A stretch of 11,124 nt of DNA from SIG440 sp045578305 (GTDB taxonomy: Bacteria; Bacillota; Clostridia; Monoglobales; Monoglobaceae), in assembly GCA_045578305.1 (NCBI GenBank), contig JAZNKA010000001.1:1-11124 (forward strand), given 5' to 3'. Each line of letters begins with the position of its first letter. The first letter of the stretch is position 1. The position numbers and the translations under genes were made by a program. The notes under the pieces are model-generated. The model had not been told where the DNA came from. It did no database searches and saw only the letters and a list, made by a program, of their open reading frames with translations. Positions 1 through 6,883 of the stretch are shown here, in pieces.

Positions 1-1531
1 TGCAATGCTTTTGGCAAAAGAGCTCAGGATGCCCCCCCGAAAGATTGCCGAGGCAATCGCAGAAGAAATCCCTGCCACAGGTGACATCCAAAAGGTAGAG
101 GTTGCAGGTGCAGGATTTATCAATTTTTACCTTTCTGACAATCGTCTTTATGAGGTGATTCGCACGATAGAGACAGAGGGCGAGAACTACGGCAAAATTG
201 ATATGGGCAAGGGAAAAAAGGTTATGGTTGAGTTTGTAAGCGCAAACCCGACAGGCCCTATGCATATGGGCAACGCGCGCGGCGGTGCTTTGGGTGACTG
301 CATGGCAAGTGTTCTGGAATATGCAGGCTATGATGTTTGCCGTGAATTTTATGTAAATGATGCAGGAAATCAGATTGAAAAATTTGGCAAGTCGTTGGAG
401 GCAAGATATATTCAGGAATTAAAGGGCGAGGGTGCAATTGAATTCCCCGAAGATGGCTACCATGGCGATGATATTCGTCAGCATGCGAAAGCTTTTATCG
501 AAATCGAGGGAGACAAATACATTGATGCAGATTCGGAGACCCGCAAAAAAGCTCTTGTAGGATATGCTCTTGAAAAGAATGTAGATGCACTTAAAAGCGA
601 TCTCGAAAAATACAGAATAGTATATGATGTTTGGTTCAGGGAAAGCGAGCTTCACAAAAACGGCAAGGTTATGGAGGCTATCAAGCGCCTGACCGATGCA
701 GGATATACCTATGAAGAAGAAGGTGCAGTATGGCTCAACTGCGAAAAAATGGGCCTTGAGAAAAATGAAGTTCTGGTACGCCAGAATGGTATCCCGACAT
801 ATTTTGCGGCAGATGTTGCATATCACATAAACAAAATCGAAACACGAGGTTTTGACCTTGTGATTGATGTCTGGGGTGCAGACCATCACGGACATATCGC
901 AAGAATGAAGGCGGCGCTTGCGGCAGTTGGCATTGACCCTGACAAGTTTGAGGTTTCGATTATGCAGCTTGTAAGACTGACCCGCGACGGAGAAGTTGTA
1001 AGAATGTCAAAGCGTACAGGCAAGGCAATTACGCTGAATGACCTTTTGGAAGATGTTTCAATCGATGCAGCAAGATTTTTGTTTAATATGCGTATGGCGG
1101 GCAGCCATCTTGATTTTGATCTTGATTTGGCGGTTAAGGAAGACAGCGAAAACCCGGTTTATTACGTTCAGTATGCGCATGCAAGAATTTGCAGCATTAT
1201 AAGACTTTTGGCAGATGAGGGTGTAGGGGTCAAAGCATTTGATGATATTTGTCCCGAACTTCTGAAAAGACCTGAGGAAACCGAGCTTTTGAAAAAGCTT
1301 TCGGAGCTGCCCGAGGAAATAAAGGCTGCTGCAATCAGCCGCGAGCCTGCAAGGATTACCAGATATGTAATTGATCTGGCATCGGCTTTCCATACGTTCT
1401 ACAACTCGTGCAGAGTAAAGGAAGATGATGAAAAGCTTATGGATGCAAGGCTCAAGCTTGTTGACAGCGTGAGAATAGTTATCAAGGGTGTTCTTAAGAT
1501 GCTTAAGATAGAAGCACCCGAAAAAATGTAA
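1..1531 (+). CDS. argS: Arginine-tRNA ligase (arginyl-tRNA synthetase), 5' end outside window
   Basis: Class I aminoacyl-tRNA synthetase that charges tRNA-Arg with arginine in the cytoplasm. The reading frame is already open at base 2 (GCA, then an in-frame ATG at 5). The first residues, AMLLAKELRMPPRKIAEAI, match the interior of the N-terminal tRNA-binding domain of ArgS, so the true start lies upstream and roughly 40-60 residues are missing. Counting from the ATG at 5, the HIGH-type signature is PTGPMHMGNARGG (HMGN at 87-90), and the KMSKS-type signature is RMSKRTGK (333-336). The C-terminal third is the helical DALR anticodon-binding domain, beginning near YVQYAHARI and ending in the usual APEKM tail before TAA. 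The HMGN and RMSKRTG variants are, from memory, common in clostridial ArgS and I do not treat them as defects. The next gene starts 10 bases downstream and its ribosome binding site overlaps the argS stop. Identity is secure. Confidence 0.97.
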   Translation, partial: AMLLAKELRMPPRKIAEAIAEEIPATGDIQKVEVAGAGFINFYLSDNRLYEVIRTIETEGENYGKIDMGKGKKVMVEFVSANPTGPMHMGNARGGALGDCMASVLEYAGYDVCREFYVNDAGNQIEKFGKSLEARYIQELKGEGAIEFPEDGYHGDDIRQHAKAFIEIEGDKYIDADSETRKKALVGYALEKNVDALKSDLEKYRIVYDVWFRESELHKNGKVMEAIKRLTDAGYTYEEEGAVWLNCEKMGLEKNEVLVRQNGIPTYFAADVAYHINKIETRGFDLVIDVWGADHHGHIARMKAALAAVGIDPDKFEVSIMQLVRLTRDGEVVRMSKRTGKAITLNDLLEDVSIDAARFLFNMRMAGSHLDFDLDLAVKEDSENPVYYVQYAHARICSIIRLLADEGVGVKAFDDICPELLKRPEETELLKKLSELPEEIKAAAISREPARITRYVIDLASAFHTFYNSCRVKEDDEKLMDARLKLVDSVRIVIKGVLKMLKIEAPEKM

Positions 1532-1541
1532 GGGGATTTTT

Positions 1542-1916
1542 ATGAAAAAAGCAAGTCTGGTCTTTTTGACCTTGTGTATGATTTTTTCAAGTACCATTAC
1601 ATCATTTGCTTTGGACTCCAAAATGGTTTTTACAGATGCAGCATATTACGATGCGAAGATTTATGTATGCGACACTCAAAACAAAGAGGCTATACTGCTT
1701 GGTGTCAGCCCTTTGACATATACTCCTGGGTATTTTTCGGGGGGCGAGCTTGAATATAAAGCTTTACCGATTACAGAAACACGGATATTTGGAGCAGACG
1801 GTCAAAAATATTCGATGAGCATGGTCAACGGATATCTTTTGGACAGTTCTGTAAAGGTTCTGATTGCAAAAAATGAGTATGGTTACAAAATTTTATCTAT
1901 GCAGTTTTTGAGATAA
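1542..1916 (+). CDS. Small secreted protein of unknown function
   Basis: I do not recognise this family. The 124-residue product begins with a good Sec signal peptide: MKK, a hydrophobic stretch at about 4-19, and a likely signal peptidase I site after SFA (residue 23). C12 is preceded by LTL, which is not a lipobox, so lipidation is unlikely. The mature part of about 100 residues has no further membrane segment and alternates short hydrophobic runs with polar residues, suggesting a small beta-rich domain; it holds a single cysteine (C43). The ATG at 1542 is preceded by AAGGGGAT overlapping the argS stop codon, so the two genes are probably translated from one message. The C-terminal processing protease starts 22 bases after its stop, which makes a role at the envelope plausible, but only by position. 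The frame is intact and codon use resembles its neighbours. Confidence is high that it is a real exported protein, low for any function. Confidence 0.8.
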   Translation: MKKASLVFLTLCMIFSSTITSFALDSKMVFTDAAYYDAKIYVCDTQNKEAILLGVSPLTYTPGYFSGGELEYKALPITETRIFGADGQKYSMSMVNGYLLDSSVKVLIAKNEYGYKILSMQFLR

Positions 1917-1924
1917 TTGATATA

Positions 1925-1929
1925 GGGAG
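1925..1929 (+). promoter_or_regulatory. Ribosome binding site deciding the protease start
   Basis: GGGAG lies 9 bases before the ATG at 1939. It directly abuts an upstream in-frame TTG at 1930, which is too close to be used. This favours ATG 1939 as the start. Confidence 0.65.
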
Positions 1930-1938
1930 TTGAATGAT

Positions 1939-3393
1939 ATGTTTGAAAGAACTTTTAAAAGATTTGTTGGATTGATTTTGATTCTTGCTATCGCAGTTTC
2001 GATGACAGGGGTGGTTGTTTTTGCAGATTCGGACAAGCAGACCGCGCCTGAGATTACATTATCCGAAAAAATAGAAAAGACAATAAACAATCTGACTGTC
2101 TTTTCGAGGTATGATGATGTGACAAAAGAAAAACTTTATAAGACTGCATTTGAAGAGGTTTTTAAAGATAACCCCGAACTTTATGACAGTGTTATGAAGG
2201 CACTTCTTTCGTCAGTTGACGAACATTCGGCTTATTTTAACAAAGAGGAAGCCGCAGAGTTTTTGCAGGAGCTTAACGATGAAATTACAGGTATTGGCGT
2301 AAATGTATTTTTCAGCGATAACAATATTATTGTTTCGGAGCCAGTACCCGGTTCGCCGGCAGAAAAGGCAGGAATCAAAGCCGGGGATATAATTGTTGCG
2401 GCAGATGGTTTTGACCTCAGGACTATGGAATTTGAGGCTGCACTTTCGAAAATCAGAGGAGCAGAAGGAACGACCGTCAGAATAAAAATCAAAAGAGCCG
2501 GCATAAGTGAGCCTCTTACTTTTGACATAAAAAGGGAAAAAGTGACTCTCAACCCGATTGATTATGAGATAATAGAGAATGACGGCAAAAAGATAGGAAA
2601 AATAAAGATTTATTCATTCACACAGACTGTTGCAGCGGAGTTTAAAAAGGCACTTGATGAAATAAGCTCAAAAGGAATAAAGAATATTCTTATTGATGTG
2701 CGCGACAACGGAGGCGGTTATCTTGACCAGGCGATTGCAATTGCTGATATGTTTTTGGAAAAAGGTGCCGTAATCACAACCGAGGACCACAAGGTGGATT
2801 TGTTTGATAAAAAGTATGTGGCGTCGGGAAAGGGCAAGAAATATAATGTAATCATACTTATAAATGATATGAGTGCAAGTGCATCAGAGGTATTGACAGC
2901 CGCTTTGGTTGAGAACAATGCAGCAAGATCAGTTGGTGAAAAAACTTTTGGAAAAGGCACAGTGCAGACCATGAGTATGGTGGATGATGGGGCTATAATT
3001 AAATATACAACTGCGTTTTACCTGACGCCAAACGGCAACAACATAAACAAAGAGGGAATATATCCAACTGCTGCAGTTGAGAATTCAGAAAAGCCTGTTG
3101 ATATGACACAGTTTGATATGTTTAATCTTTCAAAAACCTATCGTCTTGGAGACAAAAGCAAAGAAGTTGAGCTTGCAAAAAGAATGCTTAAATATATGGG
3201 GATTTTTGTTGGCGAGGTAAACGAAACCTTTGACGAAAATCTTAAGATTGCGGTTGGGACATACCAAAAGATTGATGGACTTTTTTCGTACGGTGTTTTG
3301 GATATAACAACCCAAATGAATTTGTATGATACGCTTAAAACCTTGAAGGTTGAGTCGGATGACCAGCTTGAAAGGGCAATAGAATTGTTTTAA
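1939..3393 (+). CDS. S41 family carboxyl-terminal processing protease (CtpA/CtpB-like)
   Basis: Serine endopeptidase of family S41, expected to act outside the cytoplasmic membrane and to cleave substrates near their C termini. From ATG 1939 it has 484 residues: a signal peptide or anchor (about 8-28, possible cleavage after VFA), a helical N-terminal region, a PDZ domain (about 112-190, with SPAEKAGIKAGDII), and the protease core (about 215-385). The catalytic dyad is visible: S314 in the centre of SASASE and K339 in TFGKG. Their 25-residue spacing is that of E. coli Prc (S430/K455), and Q343 matches the third conserved residue. A C-terminal peptidoglycan_binding_1-type domain (about 397-465, from TYRLGDKSKEVELAKRML) follows, as in many Bacillota homologues. 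A TTG at 1930 would add three residues but is badly placed for the ribosome binding site. Family assignment is secure. The substrate is unknown; the adjacent small secreted protein is a candidate partner only by position. Confidence 0.95.
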   Translation: MFERTFKRFVGLILILAIAVSMTGVVVFADSDKQTAPEITLSEKIEKTINNLTVFSRYDDVTKEKLYKTAFEEVFKDNPELYDSVMKALLSSVDEHSAYFNKEEAAEFLQELNDEITGIGVNVFFSDNNIIVSEPVPGSPAEKAGIKAGDIIVAADGFDLRTMEFEAALSKIRGAEGTTVRIKIKRAGISEPLTFDIKREKVTLNPIDYEIIENDGKKIGKIKIYSFTQTVAAEFKKALDEISSKGIKNILIDVRDNGGGYLDQAIAIADMFLEKGAVITTEDHKVDLFDKKYVASGKGKKYNVIILINDMSASASEVLTAALVENNAARSVGEKTFGKGTVQTMSMVDDGAIIKYTTAFYLTPNGNNINKEGIYPTAAVENSEKPVDMTQFDMFNLSKTYRLGDKSKEVELAKRMLKYMGIFVGEVNETFDENLKIAVGTYQKIDGLFSYGVLDITTQMNLYDTLKTLKVESDDQLERAIELF

Positions 3394-3394
3394 A

Positions 3395-3399
3395 AAGGA
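3395..3399 (+). promoter_or_regulatory. Ribosome binding site deciding the mrp start
   Basis: AAGGA begins within and just after the protease stop codon. It lies 9 bases from the ATG at 3409 but only 3 from the ATG at 3403, so 3409 is preferred. Confidence 0.6.
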
Positions 3400-3408
3400 C
3401 TGATGAGA

Positions 3409-4248
3409 ATGAGCGAAAATTGCACACATGATTGTTCAAGCTGCGGCGAAAACTGTTCTTCAAGAAAAGAACCACAAAGCCTTCTTGTGCCGCAGAATTC
3501 ATTAAGCAACATAAAAAAAGTTATTGGAGTTGTAAGCGGAAAAGGCGGCGTTGGAAAGTCGTTGGTTACCTCGCTTATGGCAACAGGTATGCAAAAAGAG
3601 GGCTTTAAAAGTGCGGTCTTGGATGCAGATATTACAGGTCCGTCAATCCCCAAGCTTTTCGGGATACACGACAAGGCGACCGGAAACGAATACGGCATAC
3701 TTCCGGTTGTAAGCTCAAAAGGAACAAAGATTATGTCCATAAATCTTCTTTTGGAAAACGATACCGACCCGGTTGTATGGAGAGGACCCGTAATCGGCGG
3801 AACGGTAAAACAGTTCTGGACAGATGTTATCTGGGAAGATGTTGACTGTATGTTTGTTGATATGCCGCCAGGGACCGGCGATGTGCCACTTACGGTTTTT
3901 CAGTCGCTTCCGGTTGATGGTATAATCATTGTGACATCTCCTCAGGAGCTTGTTTCGATGATTGTCGAAAAGGCTGTCAAAATGGCAAAGCTTATGAATA
4001 TTCCCATCCTTGGAATTGTGGAAAATATGAGCTATATCGAGTGCCCTGATTGCAAAAAGAGAATAAGTGTTTTTGGCGAGAGCAAGATAGAAGAAACAGC
4101 AAAGACATTTGAACTCGAGGCGCTTGGTCAGATACCCATTAAAAGTGATATTGCAGCGCTTTGTGATGCCGGCAGAGTTGAAGATATTGATGCTGGCGAG
4201 TGGCTTGGCAAGGCAATTAAAAAAGTAAAGGAAGTTGTAAACGCCTGA
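3409..4248 (+). CDS. Mrp/NBP35 family iron-sulfur carrier ATPase
   Basis: P-loop NTPase of the Mrp/ApbC/NBP35 group, dimeric cytoplasmic proteins that bind and pass on Fe-S clusters. From ATG 3409 it is 279 residues. The deviant Walker A motif GKGGVGKS is at 44-51, the switch-like segment DADITGPSIPKLFG at 72-85, the family stretch VWRGPVIGG at 123-131, and the Walker B-type segment MFVDMPPGTGD at 148-158. A CxxC pair (C212, C215, in ECPDCKK) is the expected bridging cluster site at the dimer interface. An additional cysteine cluster precedes the ATPase domain (C5, C9, C12, C16), recalling the N-terminal cluster of NBP35 and of several bacterial and archaeal relatives. The N-terminal DUF59/MIP18 domain of E. 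coli-type Mrp is absent. An alternative ATG at 3403 would add two residues. It sits 15 bases after the protease and 17 before the methyltransferase. Clients cannot be inferred from the neighbours. Confidence 0.93.
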   Translation: MSENCTHDCSSCGENCSSRKEPQSLLVPQNSLSNIKKVIGVVSGKGGVGKSLVTSLMATGMQKEGFKSAVLDADITGPSIPKLFGIHDKATGNEYGILPVVSSKGTKIMSINLLLENDTDPVVWRGPVIGGTVKQFWTDVIWEDVDCMFVDMPPGTGDVPLTVFQSLPVDGIIIVTSPQELVSMIVEKAVKMAKLMNIPILGIVENMSYIECPDCKKRISVFGESKIEETAKTFELEALGQIPIKSDIAALCDAGRVEDIDAGEWLGKAIKKVKEVVNA

Positions 4249-4265
4249 TAAAAAAGGGGAAAGTT

Positions 4266-5138
4266 ATGTTTTTAGCGGATAAATGGAAAGATTATGAATT
4301 GATTGACGCCAAAAATGGCGAAAAGCTTGAGCGTTGGGGCGAAATTATATTAAGACGCCCCGACCCGCAGATTGTCTGGGATATCAAGGCGAAGGACCTG
4401 CATCCCGACTGGAAAAACGCAGATGCGCATTATTTCAGAAGCAATACAGGCGGAGGACATTGGGAAAGCCGCAATAATATGCCCGAAAGCTGGACTGTGA
4501 ATTATGGCGAGCTTACTTTCGGTATAAAAATGATGGGATTTAAGCATACGGGACTTTTCCCCGAGCAAGCAGCAAACTGGGACTGGTTTTCAAAGCTTAT
4601 AAAAGACAGCGGCAGAAAGGACATAAATGTTCTTAACCTTTTTGCGTACACCGGCGGTGCTACAATGGCGGCATCTGCTGCAGGTGCTTCGGTGTGCCAT
4701 GTTGATGCATCAAAAGGAATGGTTGCCTGGGCAAAAGAAAATGCAAAGCTGTCGGGACTTGAGGAAAGACCAATCAGGTATATAGTTGATGATGTGAAAA
4801 AATTTACCGAGCGGGAAATCCGCAGAGGAAGAAAATACGATGCAGTCATTATGGACCCACCATCGTACGGACGCGGACCTTCGGGTGAAGTATGGAAAAT
4901 CGAGGATGAACTCTTTGGACTTGTAGAACTTTGTATGCAGGTTTTGTCTGATGACCCGCTGTTTTTCCTTATAAATTCGTATACGACGGGACTTTCGGGT
5001 GGAGTTTTGGAAAATATTCTAAAAATGACCGTTCAAAAGAAGTTTAGTGGAAGTATTTCGGTTGATGAGGTTGGACTTCCAATCACAAATAACAACCTCA
5101 GACTTCCGTGTGGATATTCGGGAAGATGGCAGAAATAA
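4266..5138 (+). CDS. Class I SAM-dependent methyltransferase, RlmI-like (COG1092 type)
   Basis: Rossmann-fold methyltransferase of 290 residues, resembling the catalytic part of the RlmI/RlmK group that methylates bases in 23S rRNA. The SAM-binding motif I is VLNLFAYTGG (122-131). The acidic residue at the end of strand 2 is D147 in HVDASKGM, an acidic DD pair (175-176) marks the adenine-side loop, and the catalytic-type motif IV is DPPSYG (197-202). The roughly 110 residues before motif I hold a small beta-rich region with a GGGHWESR segment, not a PUA domain as in E. coli RlmI. The C terminus ends LPCGYSGRW. The absence of a nucleophilic cysteine next to the motifs argues against an m5C RNA methyltransferase of the RsmB type. 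Start ATG 4266 follows AAGGGGAA at a normal distance. The fold is certain; an rRNA substrate is inferred from the family, and the exact target base is unknown. Confidence 0.88.
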   Translation: MFLADKWKDYELIDAKNGEKLERWGEIILRRPDPQIVWDIKAKDLHPDWKNADAHYFRSNTGGGHWESRNNMPESWTVNYGELTFGIKMMGFKHTGLFPEQAANWDWFSKLIKDSGRKDINVLNLFAYTGGATMAASAAGASVCHVDASKGMVAWAKENAKLSGLEERPIRYIVDDVKKFTEREIRRGRKYDAVIMDPPSYGRGPSGEVWKIEDELFGLVELCMQVLSDDPLFFLINSYTTGLSGGVLENILKMTVQKKFSGSISVDEVGLPITNNNLRLPCGYSGRWQK

Positions 5139-5142
5139 AAGC

Positions 5143-5148
5143 AGGTGA
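5143..5148 (+). promoter_or_regulatory. Ribosome binding site deciding the ecfA1 start
   Basis: AGGTGA matches part of the Shine-Dalgarno consensus AAGGAGGTGATC. Its GG lies 8 bases before TTG 5154, the normal distance. The competing GTG at 5145 is embedded in this site and has no purine-rich site of its own. Confidence 0.5.
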
Positions 5149-5153
5149 AAAAG

Positions 5154-6032
5154 TTGGACACAAATGAAAAACTGATAGAAATTAAAAATGTAGAATTTCT
5201 TTATGAAAGTACAGAAGAATCTGGTGGCAGCAGAGTGCTTAAAGATGTGAGCCTTGATATAAAAAAAGGTGAATTTTTGGCTGTTCTCGGTCATAATGGC
5301 TCGGGGAAGTCTACACTTGCAAAACATCTTAATGCAATTTTAGTGCCCGAAAAAGGATCGGTCTTGGTTGCGGGATTTCTGACTTCTGACGAAAGTCTTC
5401 TTTATGAAATACGACAAAGGGTGGGTATGGTTTTTCAAAATCCTGACAACCAGATTGTTGCTACAATTGTCGAGGAGGATGTTGCCTTTGCACCCGAAAA
5501 TCTGGGAGTTAATCCGCAAGAAATCCGCGAAAGAGTGGATTATGCTCTTGATGCTGTAAATATGTCTGAGTATAAGGAGCATGCACCGCATATGCTTTCG
5601 GGCGGTCAAAAACAGCGTATTGCCATTGCAGGAGTTCTTGCAATGAAACCCGACGTGCTTGTTATGGACGAGCCGACTGCAATGCTTGACCCCGAGGGCA
5701 GACGCGAAATTCTGGAAACTGTCAAAAAAATTAACCGTGATGAAGGAATGACGGTAGTTATGATAACTCACTTTATGGAAGAAGCTGCCCAGGCTGACCG
5801 CGTGGTTGTTATTGACCACGGCAAAATTATAATGCAGGGTATACCTAAGGAGGTTTTTTCCAGAGTGGAAGAGCTTAAAGAAATAGGACTTGATGTACCT
5901 CAGGCAACCGAGATTGCATATCTTCTTAAAAAATCGGGATTTGATTTCGAGACAGATATATTGACTGCTGACGAATGTGTAGACAAAATTTTGTCGGTAT
6001 ACCAGAGTGAAAGGGGTGCCGATAATGATTAA
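5154..6032 (+). CDS. ecfA1: Energy-coupling factor transporter ATPase EcfA1
   Basis: ABC-type ATPase that, with EcfA2 and EcfT, drives uptake of vitamins or metal ions through exchangeable S subunits; it acts on the cytoplasmic face of the membrane. Using TTG 5154 as start it has 292 residues. Walker A is GHNGSGKST (46-54), the Q-loop glutamine is Q95 in VFQNPDNQIV, the signature is LSGGQKQR (148-155), Walker B is VLVMDEPTAMLD (168-179, with E173) and the switch histidine is H206. The NPDNQ...VEEDVAFAPENLG stretch is characteristic of EcfA1 rather than of other ABC ATPases. The C-terminal 50 residues, with GLDVPQATEIAYLLKKSG, form the usual EcfA extension. A GTG at 5145 gives three more residues and is the alternative start. 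Its last 8 bases overlap the start of ecfA2, implying translational coupling and a balanced A1:A2 ratio. Confidence 0.95.
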   Translation: MDTNEKLIEIKNVEFLYESTEESGGSRVLKDVSLDIKKGEFLAVLGHNGSGKSTLAKHLNAILVPEKGSVLVAGFLTSDESLLYEIRQRVGMVFQNPDNQIVATIVEEDVAFAPENLGVNPQEIRERVDYALDAVNMSEYKEHAPHMLSGGQKQRIAIAGVLAMKPDVLVMDEPTAMLDPEGRREILETVKKINRDEGMTVVMITHFMEEAAQADRVVVIDHGKIIMQGIPKEVFSRVEELKEIGLDVPQATEIAYLLKKSGFDFETDILTADECVDKILSVYQSERGADND

Positions 6033-6879
6033 ACTGACTGATGTAAGCTATACCTATATGAGCGGAGGCCCGTTTGAAGCGGCTGCAGTTGAAAATGTAA
6101 GTGTCACTTTGAATTCGGGTGAATTCATTGGACTTATGGGGCACACAGGCTCGGGTAAGTCCACCCTTATTCAGATGATTGCAGGGCTTATAAAGCCGAC
6201 TTCGGGCAGCATAGAAATCGATGGCCAGGTGCTGCACTCCAAGGATTGCGACAAAAAAGCGATGAGGTTTAAGACAGGTCTTGTTATGCAATATCCCGAG
6301 TATCAGCTTTTTGAAGAAACTGTTTTTAAAGACATTGCTTTTGGACCGACAAATATGGGTCTTCCTAAAGATGAGATAAAAAGGCGTGTAGAGTCTGCGG
6401 CAAGTCTTGTTGGACTGGATAGTGATATATTGGAAAAGTCACCATTTGAGCTTTCGGGCGGACAAAAACGCCGTGTTGCGATTGCGGGTGTGCTTGCGAT
6501 GGAGCCAAAGCTTCTTATCCTTGACGAGCCTACTGCGGGACTTGACCCTGCGGGCCGTGATGAGATTTTGTTCAAGATAAGAGATATGCACAAAAGACTG
6601 GGAATCACAGTTATACTTGTTTCTCACAGTATGGAGGATTTGGCAAATCTCACTCAAAAAATAATGGTTATGAATTACGGAAGGCTTGTGATGTATGACA
6701 AAACTTCCGAAATCTTCAAAAAAACACATGAGCTTAAAAATTTGGGACTTGCTGTTCCGCAAATCACCGAAATCTGTGATAAACTGCGTGAAAAAGGATT
6801 TCCTATCCCTGCCGGAATTTATACTTTGGATACAGCAAAAGCTGAAATTGAGAAAGTTTTGAAAAACGAAAAGAGGTGA
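6025..6879 (+). CDS. ecfA2: Energy-coupling factor transporter ATPase EcfA2
   Basis: Second ATPase of the ECF importer, forming a heterodimer with EcfA1. The product is 284 residues with Walker A GHTGSGKST (39-47), Q-loop Q89 in VMQYPEYQLFEETV, signature LSGGQKRR (143-150), Walker B LLILDEPTAGLD (163-174, with E168) and switch H201. The N-terminal SYTYMSGGPFEAAAVENVS segment and the YPEYQLFEETVFKDIAFGP stretch are typical of EcfA2 and separate it from the EcfA1 next door. The frame stays open upstream to a GTG at 6007, but ATG 6025 has AAGGGG ending 8 bases before it and gives the expected EcfA2 N terminus, so it is chosen. It overlaps ecfA1 by 8 bases and ends 4 bases before ecfT. All nucleotide-binding residues I can check are intact, so it should be an active subunit. 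Confidence 0.95.
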   Translation: MIKLTDVSYTYMSGGPFEAAAVENVSVTLNSGEFIGLMGHTGSGKSTLIQMIAGLIKPTSGSIEIDGQVLHSKDCDKKAMRFKTGLVMQYPEYQLFEETVFKDIAFGPTNMGLPKDEIKRRVESAASLVGLDSDILEKSPFELSGGQKRRVAIAGVLAMEPKLLILDEPTAGLDPAGRDEILFKIRDMHKRLGITVILVSHSMEDLANLTQKIMVMNYGRLVMYDKTSEIFKKTHELKNLGLAVPQITEICDKLREKGFPIPAGIYTLDTAKAEIEKVLKNEKR

Positions 6880-6883
6880 GCGC

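Noticed and set aside
245..300. HMGN in place of HIGH in ArgS as a possibly damaged active site
   Set aside because: ArgS proteins of this group often vary here, and the surrounding PTGPMHMGNARGGALGD segment and the MSK motif are otherwise intact.
1575..1580. Possible lipobox cysteine (C12) in the small secreted protein
   Set aside because: The residues before C12 are LTL. A lipobox needs Gly, Ala or Ser at -1, and the SFA site at residue 23 is a better signal peptidase I site.
1058..1621. Long open frame on the - strand (187 codons) opposite argS and the small secreted gene
   Set aside because: It lies opposite well-identified coding sequence, its product has no recognisable domain, and it crosses a gene boundary. 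It reflects the codon use of the + strand genes.
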